From: Eximiradius proteiniborus
GTDB lineage: Bacteria; Bacteroidota; Ignavibacteria; Kapaibacteriales; UBA2268
Reading direction: 5' to 3'
DNA length: 48,730 nucleotides
Assembly: GCA_026415495.1 (NCBI GenBank)
Contig: JAOAGZ010000001.1
Coordinates: 52,550-101,279 of the forward strand
A program made the position numbers and the translations under genes. A model generated the notes under the pieces. That model did not search any database and had not been told where the DNA came from. It saw nothing but the letters and a program-made list of their open reading frames with translations. This document shows, piece after piece, positions 10,042 to 21,331 of this stretch. Positions within the stretch are counted from its first letter, which is position 1. Every line of letters begins with the position of its first letter.

Positions 10042-10091
10042 AATTTTCTCCCAAAATGTAAAATAACAAACAGTAAGATTTTTTTTTGACG

Positions 10092-10110
10092 AATTACATT
10101 AAGTGTAATT
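10092..10110. promoter_or_regulatory. Operator-like inverted repeat between trxA and atpD
   Basis: AATTACA (10092-10098) and TGTAATT (10104-10110) form a near-perfect palindrome in the divergent trxA/atpD spacer. It sits between TTGACG (10086-10091) and a TATAAA-like stretch at 10112-10117, where a regulator could cover a rightward promoter. Visible symmetry; the regulatory role is inferred. Confidence 0.35.
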
Positions 10111-10185
10111 TTATAAATATTTAATGTTTGCAAATAAAATATTTTTTGTAATTTTTTGTCAATAAATTGATTATTGCGTAATTTT

Positions 10186-11656
<1,471 letters not shown>

Positions 11657-11661
11657 TAGAG

Positions 11662-12084
11662 GTGCATAAGTTGGAAACTAAGATGTTGTATATAGAGCTT
11701 GTTACCCCCGAAAAGAAAATCTTTTCGGGAGAGGTGCAGTCTGTGTGGTTTCCCGGCTCGCTCTCACCTTTTCAGGTGTTGCCAAATCACGCACCAATAG
11801 TATCCTCGCTCGATGCTGGAATACTAAAATTTCTTGATGGACAAAACAAAATAGTAAAATATGCGATAACTGGCGGTTTTGTTGATTTGCATAACAACAA
11901 AGCAAGCATAATGCTCGAAAAAGCAGTTTCATCAGATGAATTAAAGCTTGACGAAGCAAAATTGCTCTTGGAAAAAGCAAAAGCCGCTATAAGTGGTGCA
12001 AAGCAATCTGAAGATAAAATAAAAGCACAGAAAGAGTTAGATTTTGCAAAAGCTTGCTTATCGATTTTGCAGGAAGATAATTGA
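11662..12084 (+). CDS. atpC: F1 ATP synthase subunit epsilon
   Basis: 133-140 residues depending on start. The N-terminal beta-sandwich reads MLYIELVTPEKKIFSGEVQSVWFPGS, then the LPNHAPIVSSLDAG motif, and the C-terminal helical hairpin (LDEAKLLLEKAKAAI) is present. Candidate starts are GTG 11662, TTG 11671 and ATG 11683. AGAGG at 11657-11661 is best spaced for the TTG, whereas homologues usually begin close to the ATG. Epsilon joins the rotor stalk and inhibits ATP hydrolysis. Co-transcribed with atpD. Confidence 0.93.
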   Translation: MHKLETKMLYIELVTPEKKIFSGEVQSVWFPGSLSPFQVLPNHAPIVSSLDAGILKFLDGQNKIVKYAITGGFVDLHNNKASIMLEKAVSSDELKLDEAKLLLEKAKAAISGAKQSEDKIKAQKELDFAKACLSILQEDN

Positions 12085-12109
12085 TATTTTTGATTGAAAA
12101 GAGGCGTTT

Positions 12110-13573
12110 ATGGAAGAAAAAATATTATTTGAAGGGATTACATACGACGATGTTTTGCTAATTCCGGGATATAGCGAGGTTTTGCCGAGGGACACAGATG
12201 TAAGCTCGCGCCTTACGAAAACTATAAAATTGAATATACCTATACTTAGCGCTGCGATGGATACAGTAACCGAAGCTGAAATGGCTCAGGCTATTGCCCG
12301 CGAAGGTGGGTTGGGCGTAATACACAAAAATTTAAGCATTCAGCGACAAGCAGACCAGGTTGATAGAGTCAAACGCTCCGAAAGCGGAATGATAAAAAAA
12401 CCAATAACTTTGACAGGCGACAGAACTGTTGCCGACGCTCTCGAAATGATGGCTAAGTATAAAATTTCTGGTATTCCTATTGTTGATGAAAATAAAAAAC
12501 TTATTGGCATTGTTACAAACAGGGACTTGCGGTTCAATCCTGAACGAAGCGAATTGCTTAAAAACATTATGACTAAGGACAATTTAAAAACAGTCCCGGT
12601 TGGAACAACATTAGAAGAAGCTGAAACACTTCTACAGAAATACAGAATAGAAAAACTTCCTGTTGTTGATGATAATTACACTCTTTGTGGATTAATTACT
12701 TTTAAAGACATTCAGAAAAAGAAGCAATTCCCTCGCGCTTGCAAAGACGAACAAGGAAGGCTACGAGTAGGTGCAGCTGTCGGTATTTCGGCGGATACTA
12801 TGGAACGTGTGGCTGCTTTGATAGAAGTTGGAGTTGATGCAGTATTTGTTGATACTGCACACGGACACAGCCGCGGTGTTCTTGAGATGGTGAAACAGAT
12901 AAAAAGCAAGTATCCGGAATTGCAAGTAGTTGCCGGGAATATAGCAACTGAAGAAGCGGCAAAAGCACTCATTCGTGCAGGTGCAGACGGACTGAAGGTT
13001 GGCATTGGACCTGGCTCGATTTGCACAACAAGAATTATTGCAGGTGTAGGTGTGCCGCAGCTCAGTGCAGTGATAAATGTAGCGAAAGTTGCGAAGGAAT
13101 TCGACATACCAGTAATTGCTGATGGCGGAATAAAACAAACTGGCGATATTGCCAAAGCAATAGCAGGCGGTGCCGATAGCGTAATGATTGGGAATTTGTT
13201 TGCCGGGCACGAGGAAAGTCCCGGAGAAAAGATTATCTATGAAGGTAGGGTTTATAAGATATATCGGGGGATGGGCTCGCTCGGTGCTATGAGTCAGGGC
13301 TCAGCAGACAGATATTTCCAGGACGTAGAAGAGGAAATATCTAAGTTCGTTCCGGAAGGAATAGAAGGAAGAGTTCCATTTAAAGGTAATGTCGGAGATA
13401 CCATATATCAAATTGTAGGTGGATTGCGGGCATCGATGGGATATTGTGGATGCCGGACAATTACCGAGATGCAGCAGAAAGCAAAGTTCAACAGAATTAC
13501 TTCTGCCGGATTGCGGGAATCGCACCCACACGATGTAAGAATCACCAAAGAATCGCCAAATTACTATGTATAA
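12110..13573 (+). CDS. guaB: Inosine-5'-monophosphate dehydrogenase
   Basis: 487 residues. A TIM-barrel enzyme with a CBS pair inserted at about residues 96-205 ([39 protein letters not shown]). Catalytic loop GSICTT with Cys305, then [19 protein letters not shown], the mobile flap [10 protein letters not shown], and [11 protein letters not shown]. It converts IMP to XMP, the first committed step of GMP synthesis. Shine-Dalgarno AGAGG precedes the ATG by 7 bases. The gene is 25 bases after atpC. Confidence 0.98.
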   Translation: MEEKILFEGITYDDVLLIPGYSEVLPRDTDVSSRLTKTIKLNIPILSAAMDTVTEAEMAQAIAREGGLGVIHKNLSIQRQADQVDRVKRSESGMIKKPITLTGDRTVADALEMMAKYKISGIPIVDENKKLIGIVTNRDLRFNPERSELLKNIMTKDNLKTVPVGTTLEEAETLLQKYRIEKLPVVDDNYTLCGLITFKDIQKKKQFPRACKDEQGRLRVGAAVGISADTMERVAALIEVGVDAVFVDTAHGHSRGVLEMVKQIKSKYPELQVVAGNIATEEAAKALIRAGADGLKVGIGPGSICTTRIIAGVGVPQLSAVINVAKVAKEFDIPVIADGGIKQTGDIAKAIAGGADSVMIGNLFAGHEESPGEKIIYEGRVYKIYRGMGSLGAMSQGSADRYFQDVEEEISKFVPEGIEGRVPFKGNVGDTIYQIVGGLRASMGYCGCRTITEMQQKAKFNRITSAGLRESHPHDVRITKESPNYYV

Positions 13574-13590
13574 TAAATTATGAAATTACA

Positions 13591-14712
13591 ATGACTTATT
13601 CTCAACCTAATTTTATAACACAATACCCAAAAATAGTAGACAAACGTTTTCATCAATTGCGTTTCAATATTGAAGAAAACAAATGCGAAGCAGCAGTAAT
13701 CACAAAACTTTCGAATATCAGATATTTAACTAATTTTTCGGGTTCGTCTGCTTTTTTGTTTGTAACGGACGATGAAGTGCATTTTGTTACGGACGATAGA
13801 TATGAAGAGCAGATAAAAACAGAACTTTACGATCTGCCAAATTTACAGGTGCATATTACAAGAGATGTGTGGGGATACCTCGCAAAAAGCAAATTTTTGA
13901 ACAAAGTAGAAAATTTAGGTTTCGAAGCAGACCACATTCCATACGGCGATGCAGTTGAAATACGGAACCGGATCAGACCTTTAAAATTCAAACCAATCAA
14001 TAATTTAGTAGAACGTTTTACATATCCCAAAGCACCGGAAGAACTTGAATATATAAAGCAAGCTTGCAAAATTGCCGAGAAAGTTTACGAAGAAATGCTT
14101 GGTTTCATTCAGCCCGGAATGTCGGAAAAAGACATAGCAATTGAAATTGCATATCGCACACGCAAGCTTGGAAGCGAAGGCGACCCATTCGATATTATTG
14201 CTGTATCGGGACCACGCACGGCACTTGTTCACGGCAAACCATCAGACCGAAAAATAAAGAAAAATGATGTGATTTTGCTCGATTTTGGTGCAAAAGTGCA
14301 GGGATTTGGTTCGGACATCACCAGAACTTTCTGTGTAGGAAAAGCAACAAAAGAGCAAAAAGCTATATATAAGTTGGTTTACGATGCAAAAAAAGCAGCT
14401 TGCGAGGCTGCCCGCCCCGGAATGAACGGGAAATTACTCGATGCAGTAGCACGCAAAATGATTGACAACGCCGGATATGGAATTAACTTTCAGCATTCAT
14501 TAGGGCACGGAATCGGTCTTGAAGCGCACGAAGGACCAATCATTACTTTCCGCCGCGACGACCAGATAATTCCCGAGGACGTTGTGCTTGCAATCGAGCC
14601 GGGCGTATATTTCCCGGATAAATTTGGTATGAGAGTAGAAGACGATATTTATATTACCCGGAATGAAGTAACGATGCTAACTAATGCACCTGAAGAACTA
14701 ATTGTCATTTAA
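13591..14712 (+). CDS. Xaa-Pro aminopeptidase, M24 family
   Basis: 373 residues from the ATG at 13591 (MTYSQPNF). The frame is open farther upstream, but that extension lies inside guaB and is not credible. It has the creatinase-like N-domain (AAVITKLSNIRYLTNFSGSSAF) and then the pita-bread metallopeptidase domain. The metal ligands appear in order: LLDFGAKVQGFGSDITRTF (two Asp), HSLGHGIGLEAHEG (His), AIEPGVYF (Glu) and MRVEDDIYI (Glu). It removes N-terminal residues before proline in the cytoplasm. The next gene begins 2 bases after its stop. Confidence 0.93.
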   Translation: MTYSQPNFITQYPKIVDKRFHQLRFNIEENKCEAAVITKLSNIRYLTNFSGSSAFLFVTDDEVHFVTDDRYEEQIKTELYDLPNLQVHITRDVWGYLAKSKFLNKVENLGFEADHIPYGDAVEIRNRIRPLKFKPINNLVERFTYPKAPEELEYIKQACKIAEKVYEEMLGFIQPGMSEKDIAIEIAYRTRKLGSEGDPFDIIAVSGPRTALVHGKPSDRKIKKNDVILLDFGAKVQGFGSDITRTFCVGKATKEQKAIYKLVYDAKKAACEAARPGMNGKLLDAVARKMIDNAGYGINFQHSLGHGIGLEAHEGPIITFRRDDQIIPEDVVLAIEPGVYFPDKFGMRVEDDIYITRNEVTMLTNAPEELIVI

Positions 14713-14714
14713 TT

Positions 14715-16028
14715 ATGGATTTTGAAACTGACGATAAATTAGCGGGAAATAATTCAAGCAATCTTAATACACTTTTTATTGCTTATTATTTCCCGCCAAT
14801 GGGACTTAGCGGTGTTCAAAGAAGCGTAAAATTTGCGAAATATCTGCCGGAAAACGATTGGGATGTGTCGGTGCTCACAACAACGCCATCTGTGTATTAC
14901 GCTTACGATGAAACATTGCTTGAAGAACTGAACAATCCTAAAATAACAATATACAGAACACCACCAGATGCAACTCGTCTGGCTAAAAAAAAAGGTTCCA
15001 ACCTAATACGCTATCCTTCGCATTTTTCGCAAAAGTTTAAAAGAATTATCCTGCAATCTTTTTTGCAGCCCGATAGCCGTATTGTTTGGAAGAAAAAAGC
15101 AATTAAGCTTGCCGAAGAAATAATTGAAAACAATCACTTTCACGCACTTCTTGCAACTGCCCCACCGTTTACTGATTTTCTGATTGCAAATGAATTGTCA
15201 GAAAAATATGATATTCCATATGTAATAGATTACCGCGATCTTTGGGTAGATAATGCATACTACTACTATCTGACACCATTTCATCGGATGAAAGCAATAA
15301 AGATGGAAACAGAGGTGCTGACTCGAGCCAGACGAATTGTAGTTATCAACCGATTTATGAAAGAAAAATTGCTCCAAAGATATAAGTTCTTATCTCACGA
15401 AGATATTACAATTATTCCACACGGTTTCGACGAACAGGATTTTGCACCATACCGACATTTGTCGCCCGACCCGAATTATTTCACTATAACGCATTCCGGT
15501 TTGTTTCCGGACGACCTTACCCCAAAATACTTCCTTAAAGCTTTGTCGATGTATTTAAAGAAAAACAATGAAGCGAAAAACAAAGTCAGAGCTGTGTTTA
15601 TTGGACTTATGCGGAAACCGCACGAGAAACTAATAAAGAAGTATAATTTAGGCGATAATGTTGTGCTCAAAGGTTATTTACCGCATACTGATTGCGTTAA
15701 AGAGCTTATGCAGTCCGATGTATTGTGGATGATGTCCCCAAATAACATAGTAACACCTTCGAGATTATACGAATATATCGGTGCCCGAAAACCAATATTA
15801 ATTTCCATACCAAATGGAAATATCAAACAAACTGCACTTGAAACAGAAGCTGCAATTGCAACAGAGCCTCGCGACACAAAAGCGATAGCAGAAGCTATCG
15901 ACGCCTATTTCGAAATGTGGAAGAAAGGTTCTCTGCCCCACCCCAACATTAAAAACAGCCAGAATTATGAACGCAGATATTTAACAAAATTACTTGCAAG
16001 AGAATTGGCTTTTTCTGCAAATTATTAA
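14715..16028 (+). CDS. Glycosyltransferase, GT4-like
   Basis: 437 residues. The N-domain starts LFIAYYFPPMGLSGVQRSVK, the usual glycine-rich opening of GT4-type surface polysaccharide enzymes. A central DYRDLWVDNAYY motif, IIPHGFDEQDF, THSGLFPDD, VVLKGYLPH and the C-terminal SRLYEYIGARKPILI follow. The C-terminal E-x7-E motif of classical GT4 enzymes is weakened to SRLYEYIGA. Likely GT-B fold, using a nucleotide sugar at the cytoplasmic face. Acceptor and sugar are unknown. It is coupled to the aminopeptidase gene by position only. Confidence 0.85.
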   Translation: MDFETDDKLAGNNSSNLNTLFIAYYFPPMGLSGVQRSVKFAKYLPENDWDVSVLTTTPSVYYAYDETLLEELNNPKITIYRTPPDATRLAKKKGSNLIRYPSHFSQKFKRIILQSFLQPDSRIVWKKKAIKLAEEIIENNHFHALLATAPPFTDFLIANELSEKYDIPYVIDYRDLWVDNAYYYYLTPFHRMKAIKMETEVLTRARRIVVINRFMKEKLLQRYKFLSHEDITIIPHGFDEQDFAPYRHLSPDPNYFTITHSGLFPDDLTPKYFLKALSMYLKKNNEAKNKVRAVFIGLMRKPHEKLIKKYNLGDNVVLKGYLPHTDCVKELMQSDVLWMMSPNNIVTPSRLYEYIGARKPILISIPNGNIKQTALETEAAIATEPRDTKAIAEAIDAYFEMWKKGSLPHPNIKNSQNYERRYLTKLLARELAFSANY

Positions 16029-16062
16029 TGTGGAAAAGTTCAGTTTTATAATCTCTGCAATT

Positions 16063-16134
16063 ATTATTAACTTGTTAATAATCAAGGAAGTTCATTGCTT
16101 AGAAAGCGTTTCAGATAGTTAATCAAAAATTAAC
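16063..16134. promoter_or_regulatory. Four ATTAAC/GTTAAT half-sites upstream of the TonB receptor
   Basis: Two inverted pairs lie in the 188-base spacer. The first is ATTATTAAC-tt-GTTAATAAT (16063-16082). The second is GTTAAT-caaaa-ATTAAC (16118-16134). The hexamer occurs four times exactly, in alternating orientation, about 80-150 bases upstream of the receptor start. This would suit a dimeric repressor; the region is AT-rich, so chance is possible. Confidence 0.35.
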
Positions 16135-16216
16135 AATACGTTGTAGAAGAATTAAGAAAAAAGGATTAATTTGCGTAAAATAAACTGTTTTATTTTTCAT
16201 AATAAAAGGGCATAAT

Positions 16217-19200
16217 ATGCTTAAAAAAGTATCCTTAATTATTCTTGCTTTTATAGCAATAATCAATTTTGCTTATTCGCAAGGTGGCACAACCGCATCA
16301 ATAAGCGGTCGGGTTACAGATGCCGACGGTAAACCACTTGCAGGGACAACCATCAAAGTTGTGCATCAGCCGACGGGAACAACCTCAGGTGCAGTAACAA
16401 ACAATGCCGGAAGGTTCAACATTATCGGTTTGCGAGTTGGCGGACCATACACTGTTACAATTTCGATGGTTGGTTACGAATCACAGGTTAAGGAAAATAT
16501 TACATTAGGTATAGACCAGAATTTTAGTATGAACATCCGCCTTGTGGAAAAAGGCGTTAAAACAGGGACAGTAGATGTAGTAGCGGACAAAAACGAAATA
16601 ATCTCATCGAACAGAACTGGTGCATCGCAATCAGTAACTGAAAGTGAAATCAAGAGCTTACCTACTATTGCCCGCTCCATTCACGACTATTCGAGATTAT
16701 CTCCTCATATTATTTCTTCAACTTCGGAAGGTTCGAACGTTGGCGGAAGAAACAGTAAATACAACAACATACAGGTAGATGGCGCGATAATGAGCGATGC
16801 ATTTGGCTTATCGACAGCAGGCACCCCCGGCGGTCAGGCAGGAACAGAACCTATTTCGCTCGATGCAATTCAGGAATTTCAGGTAGCAGTTGCACCATTT
16901 GACGTTCGTTTAGGTGGTTTTACAGGTGGTTTGATAAACGCAATAACTCGTAGTGGTTCGAACTACTATCACGGCTCAGCATATTTTTATGGTAGAAACG
17001 AGAAATTAGTTGGTAATGCAGTAATAAAAGGTCCAGATGGCAAATATGCTCCATATCCGGATTATACAGATTATCAGGCTGGTGGACGTATTGGCGGTCC
17101 AATCATTAAAGACCAGCTTTTCTTCTTTGTAAACGGTGAAGTGCGTCAGCGTGCAGAACCGCAAACACTTGCATACAAAGGCGAAAGCGGTCCGAATGTG
17201 TTCGGGCTCACAAGAAACGAACTTAAAGCGTTGCGTGATAGTGTAATAGCAAAATATGGTTATGACCCAGGTTCGTATGATAAATACACCCGCGATGTAA
17301 ATAACTACAAAATCTTTATGCGTTTGGATTACAATATATCTAATCAGCATAGACTAACACTGCGTCATAATTTTGTAAATGCAGATCAGGATAATGCTGT
17401 TACCCGTTCAGCCACATTCTTCTCATATTCAGGGCAGGAATATATATTCAAGAGTATTCAAAATCAGACAGTATTACAGCTAAATAGTGTTTTGGGGAAA
17501 GATTTTGCAAATGAATTTCGTGTTGCATATACCCAAGTAAACGACAAACGCGACCCTCAATCAACGGATTTTCCAAGCGTTACAATTTCATCTCTGGGAG
17601 ACGACAAGCGTAGTTCGGTAAGTTTTGGTGTGGAACGTTTCTCGCAAGCTAATGCTTTGGACCAGAGCATTCTTGAAATTACAGACAACCTCAATTATTT
17701 CTTAGGCGACCACGTAATTACGATTGGAACGACTAATCAATATGTTACTTTCAGCAACTTATATGTCCAAGATGCTTTCGGAACTTATACATTTTCCGGA
17801 TTAGATAATTTCTACAACAATAAACCCAATAGGTATTATTACAGTTACCTATTGCCAGGAGGAAAAGAAAGAGCAGAATTTTCATACTGGCAGTTAGCAT
17901 TTTACGCACAAGACGAATGGAAAGTTTTGCCAAATCTTAAACTTACATTCGGATTACGCGGCGACTTATACGCTTTTCCAGATGATCCATCTTATAATGC
18001 AAAATTTGATAGTGTTTTCAAAATGAAGACTTCAGAGATGCCAACTTCATTTGCATTTTCTCCACGATTTGGTTTCAATTATGATGTGTTTGGTGATAAA
18101 AACACACAGGTGCGTGGTGGTGTAGGGCTTTTTGCTGGTCGCACACCCGGCGTATGGATTGGTAACCAATATGCAAACACCGGTGTTGATTACGGACGCG
18201 TTGATGTTACAAGCAATGTGCCTGCATTTGAACCTGATCCAAAGAAACAGCCTAAGCCAGGCGACCCCGGTACAACACTTCAACCAGTAAAGACAACAGA
18301 GGTTAATATTACAGATAAAAACTTCAAAATGCCACAAATTCTGCGTTTTAATGTTGCCGTTGACCATCAGATAATTGAAGGTTTAATCGGAACTCTTGAA
18401 TTTATTTATGGAAAATCAATCAACGAAGTATTATTCAAAAACATTTTGCTGGTGGACTCGCTCGATAACAGTGGCAACAGAGTTACCTCAATAGACGGCA
18501 GACCGCTTTATCTAAGATACAACAGCAATGCAGTTCTTAAAAGCAACGACTATACTAACGTAATTTATATGACTAACACAAACAAAGGCGACCAATTAAG
18601 TATTTCAGCACAACTTCAAAAACCATTCAATCAAGGTATTTTACCAAATTTGAGTGCAAATTTTGCTTACACTTATTCACTCGTTCGTGATGTGAATAGT
18701 GCAACTTCGAGCCGTGCAATTTCCAACTGGATGTATAATCCAGCCCCAGATCCAAACAATCCGAAACTCTCCACTTCTTTGTTCTCTATTCCTCACAGAA
18801 TTTTGGCTAATGTATCATACAGATATACTTACTATAAGAATGCAGATATTACTGTTGGTCTATTCTACGAAGGACGTTCCGGTTCGCCGATGTCGTTCTT
18901 ATATTTCACTCAAAGCAATATTACTTGGGACAGAGCTGTTCTGATTGACACAAGAGTTCGCGATGCAAACAACGACAATGTATGGGGCAACGACCTTTGC
19001 TACATTCCGAACAAATTAACAAATGTAAATGGCGTTTGGCAGGACGACAAGATGATACTTGTCAATGGCGACCAAAATTATACTGCACCCGATGGCACTC
19101 AAATGAAATACGTAGAAGCATTCGAAAAATTCTTAAGCGACTGGAAAGACCTAAAACGTGGCAAAATTATGGACAGAAACTCATTAAATCAACCTTGGCG

Positions 19201-19495
19201 CCATCAGGTTGATTTAAGAATTAGCCAGGAAATTCCAACTGTGGGCAGACAAAAAGTTGAACTCACTCTTGATATTTTGAATGTACTGAACCTGCTCAAT
19301 AGAGAATGGGGACACGTAAAATATATCAGCAATGGAACATATAGCTTGTTACGTTTTGAAGGATACGACAAATCTGGCAAAATCCGTGCAAGCTACCTGC
19401 CTAACACAAGAGGATACAGAGGCGACGACATTTTCGAAACAAGCGACTTCTGGTCTCGCTGGCAAATGCAAGTGGGCATTAGATACACATTCTAA
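16217..19495 (+). CDS. Oar-like TonB-dependent outer-membrane receptor
   Basis: 1092 residues. A signal peptide (1 to about 21, ending FAYSQ) is followed by a carboxypeptidase-regulatory-like beta domain at about 27-117 (ISGRVTDADGKPLAGTTIKV). The plug then follows (SVTESEIKSLPTIARSIHDYSRLSP, GGRNSKYNNIQVDGA), and the remainder is a long 22-strand-type barrel with alternating aromatic strands, ending in VGIRYTF with the terminal Phe expected for BAM insertion. Oar-type receptors import large substrates or take part in outer-membrane remodelling; the ligand cannot be read from sequence. No SusD partner is adjacent. Monocistronic, with its own terminator. Confidence 0.93.
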   Translation: MLKKVSLIILAFIAIINFAYSQGGTTASISGRVTDADGKPLAGTTIKVVHQPTGTTSGAVTNNAGRFNIIGLRVGGPYTVTISMVGYESQVKENITLGIDQNFSMNIRLVEKGVKTGTVDVVADKNEIISSNRTGASQSVTESEIKSLPTIARSIHDYSRLSPHIISSTSEGSNVGGRNSKYNNIQVDGAIMSDAFGLSTAGTPGGQAGTEPISLDAIQEFQVAVAPFDVRLGGFTGGLINAITRSGSNYYHGSAYFYGRNEKLVGNAVIKGPDGKYAPYPDYTDYQAGGRIGGPIIKDQLFFFVNGEVRQRAEPQTLAYKGESGPNVFGLTRNELKALRDSVIAKYGYDPGSYDKYTRDVNNYKIFMRLDYNISNQHRLTLRHNFVNADQDNAVTRSATFFSYSGQEYIFKSIQNQTVLQLNSVLGKDFANEFRVAYTQVNDKRDPQSTDFPSVTISSLGDDKRSSVSFGVERFSQANALDQSILEITDNLNYFLGDHVITIGTTNQYVTFSNLYVQDAFGTYTFSGLDNFYNNKPNRYYYSYLLPGGKERAEFSYWQLAFYAQDEWKVLPNLKLTFGLRGDLYAFPDDPSYNAKFDSVFKMKTSEMPTSFAFSPRFGFNYDVFGDKNTQVRGGVGLFAGRTPGVWIGNQYANTGVDYGRVDVTSNVPAFEPDPKKQPKPGDPGTTLQPVKTTEVNITDKNFKMPQILRFNVAVDHQIIEGLIGTLEFIYGKSINEVLFKNILLVDSLDNSGNRVTSIDGRPLYLRYNSNAVLKSNDYTNVIYMTNTNKGDQLSISAQLQKPFNQGILPNLSANFAYTYSLVRDVNSATSSRAISNWMYNPAPDPNNPKLSTSLFSIPHRILANVSYRYTYYKNADITVGLFYEGRSGSPMSFLYFTQSNITWDRAVLIDTRVRDANNDNVWGNDLCYIPNKLTNVNGVWQDDKMILVNGDQNYTAPDGTQMKYVEAFEKFLSDWKDLKRGKIMDRNSLNQPWRHQVDLRISQEIPTVGRQKVELTLDILNVLNLLNREWGHVKYISNGTYSLLRFEGYDKSGKIRASYLPNTRGYRGDDIFETSDFWSRWQMQVGIRYTF

Positions 19496-19521
19496 TACTT
19501 GACTATTACAATAAGTTTAGC

Positions 19522-19555
19522 AGAGGCACAACAAAAGGTTGTGCCTCTTTTTTTG
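19522..19555 (+). terminator. Rho-independent terminator after the TonB receptor
   Basis: A perfect 11-bp stem, AGAGGCACAAC (19522-19532) with GTTGTGCCTCT (19538-19548), a 5-base loop and a run of seven T (19548-19554). Confidence 0.93.
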
Positions 19556-19617
19556 TTCGGAAAATCACACTTCAATAATTAATTTGCAGTATTAGTGAAT
19601 TGATGATAAAGGAAAAA

Positions 19618-20133
19618 ATGCCGGGAAAAACAAAAATATTTCTAAATTTAACAAATGGGATAGAAGCAATAGAAAGATTTGGGTTGAAACTTGAAGACGT
19701 ATCCTTTATTAGGTTGCAGTCCTGCCATTGTGAAAGCAAAAAGTTTGTAGATATTCTGAAAGAATTAGATTATAATTTTCTGATGCATTTGGCGATGGGT
19801 TTTCGCTGTGTTGTTTATGATTTCGGGGCTAAAAGCCCCACAAGCAAAGCATTGTATATAGGGCTTACTTGGGTAAAATATGCTTTATACAGGCGTTGGT
19901 TTGGGAAAATCATACCAGTCGAGATAAAGGGATGGGATTTAAGCCAAAGATTTGATATGTTTTATAAGAAAATTGATGATAAAACTAAAAGAAAATTAGA
20001 TTACTTCAAGAAATATCTTTTCACAGAAGAAATTTTAATTGAAACTGTTTCGGATGCCACAATTAATGATAATAAACCGGAATATTTCCGTTCAATTTTA
20101 GAAAAGGAACTGTTCAATAGCCAAAAGATTTGA
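19618..20133 (+). CDS. Hypothetical protein, 171 residues
   Basis: Not recognised. The ATG at 19618 (MPGKTKIF) has AAAGGA about 5 bases upstream and is preferred over the ATG at 19600. The protein is basic and soluble-looking, without a clear signal peptide. It has a CHC motif (QSCHCESKKF), a possible amphipathic or hydrophobic stretch LMHLAMGFRCVVYDFG, an aromatic basic patch YALYRRWFGK, and charged C-terminal helices. Codon use resembles the neighbours. Its end overlaps the oppositely oriented era gene by 20 bases. Possibly lineage-specific. Confidence 0.65.
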   Translation: MPGKTKIFLNLTNGIEAIERFGLKLEDVSFIRLQSCHCESKKFVDILKELDYNFLMHLAMGFRCVVYDFGAKSPTSKALYIGLTWVKYALYRRWFGKIIPVEIKGWDLSQRFDMFYKKIDDKTKRKLDYFKKYLFTEEILIETVSDATINDNKPEYFRSILEKELFNSQKI

Positions 20134-21025
20134 GCTGTCGCTGATTTTGCCGCCATTTGGGACGAACCTTCACAAACAAATCCAGATAAACCGGAGTGCC
20201 AAGATGGTTTTCAATGGCAACTCTCGCAAGCTCGCCAATTTGTTTGATTCGTTGACCGTCTTTGCCAATGATTATTGGTTTTTGAGTAGGGCGTTCGACG
20301 ATGATTTCTGCATTAATGTACCACTTGCCTTTCTCTCTTTCCTTAAATTCAACGATAGAAACTTCCGTAGAATATGGAATTTCTTCTTCACATATCAGGA
20401 AAATTTGTTCTCTAATTAGTTCCGAGACAAAAAAGCGTTCGTTTTGCGTGCTAAGCAAATCTTCATCATAATAAAACGGAGATTTTGGGATATATTTGGC
20501 AATTATTTCAATAGCTTTTGCAACATCATCTGGTTGATAAGCAGAAATAGGCAAAATTTCAGAGAAAGTATCGGTTTTTGCAAAATAGTCAATTGCAGGA
20601 AGCATAGCTTTTTTGTCTTTCAGCAGGTCAATTTTGTTGAGCAGAAGTATTTTAGGAGCAGGCGATTTCCCAAGTAATTCAAAAAAAGTGCTATGAAAAG
20701 GTTCTTTGTGGGCAGAATACTCCGAAACATCGAACATCACAAGCAGCACATCAGACGAAAGAACTTCTTCTGTAACATATTCCATCATAGCTTCGTGCAA
20801 CGCATAGCGTGGTTTGATAAAGCCGGGAGTATCAACGAATACAATCTGAAGATTATCTTTTGTGTAAATACCGAGAACGCGTTTGCGTGTGGTTTGTGGT
20901 TTTGGGGTTACAATTGACAGCTTTTCATTGAGCACAGAGTTCATAAAAGTAGATTTGCCGGCATTCGGTTTGCCAATGATAGCAACAAAGCCGGCAAATG
21001 TATCTTTTGCAGGAGTATTATTCAT
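20114..21025 (-). CDS. era: Ribosome-assembly GTPase Era
   Basis: 303 residues. It has the G1 loop GKPNAGKSTFMN, G2 region PQTTRKRVLGI, G3 DTPGF, G4 NKID and G5 ISAYQ, followed by a C-terminal KH domain with the expected IIGKDGQRIKQIG loop and a terminal KVRPKWRQNQ. Era binds the 3' end of 16S rRNA during 30S maturation. Its start overlaps the DUF3098 stop by one base (TAATG), indicating coupled translation. Confidence 0.97.
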   Translation of the reverse strand: MNNTPAKDTFAGFVAIIGKPNAGKSTFMNSVLNEKLSIVTPKPQTTRKRVLGIYTKDNLQIVFVDTPGFIKPRYALHEAMMEYVTEEVLSSDVLLVMFDVSEYSAHKEPFHSTFFELLGKSPAPKILLLNKIDLLKDKKAMLPAIDYFAKTDTFSEILPISAYQPDDVAKAIEIIAKYIPKSPFYYDEDLLSTQNERFFVSELIREQIFLICEEEIPYSTEVSIVEFKEREKGKWYINAEIIVERPTQKPIIIGKDGQRIKQIGELARVAIENHLGTPVYLDLFVKVRPKWRQNQRQLKSFGY

Positions 21026-21324
21026 TATTGATTATTCTCTGGTGAATTCTTCTTTTTTGAAAAGAATTTTATTAAACCCAAAGGAATAACAACGCAATAT
21101 CCAATTACAAGCAAAAAAGGAGCAACGACAGTAGCTAACGGGTTGTTCCATTTGCCATCTGGAATAGCCGGCTCCTCAGTAATACCAGTAGCCATCAGCA
21201 AATAACCGAGCAAAACAATAGCTATACCAACCCCGATAACAATTAAATCCTTTTTTTCGAGCGGGAATTCCCACTTCACAGCTTTCGACTGAACATTAGA
21301 GCGAATATTTCTTTTCTTTTGCAT
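21025..21324 (-). CDS. DUF3098 small membrane protein
   Basis: 99 residues with a basic N-terminus, two membrane helices (about 28-46 and 68-90) and a charged tail. The segment FPLEKKDLIVIGVGIAIVLLGYLLM matches the family. DUF3098 proteins are typical of the Bacteroidota group and have no known function. The gene sits between ispD (7-base gap) and era (1-base overlap), so it is co-transcribed with both. Confidence 0.75.
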   Translation of the reverse strand: MQKKRNIRSNVQSKAVKWEFPLEKKDLIVIGVGIAIVLLGYLLMATGITEEPAIPDGKWNNPLATVVAPFLLVIGYCVVIPLGLIKFFSKKKNSPENNQ

Positions 21325-21331
21325 AGCTCAC

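Noticed and set aside
12712-13210. Two overlapping minus-strand open frames of ~150 codons
   Set aside because: Both lie entirely opposite guaB and have antisense-type composition (Ser/Thr/Ala or Cys/Asn/Tyr-rich).
13444-13590. N-terminal 49-codon extension of the M24 aminopeptidase
   Set aside because: It lies within guaB and is not family-like; the ATG at 13591 gives a normal N-terminus.
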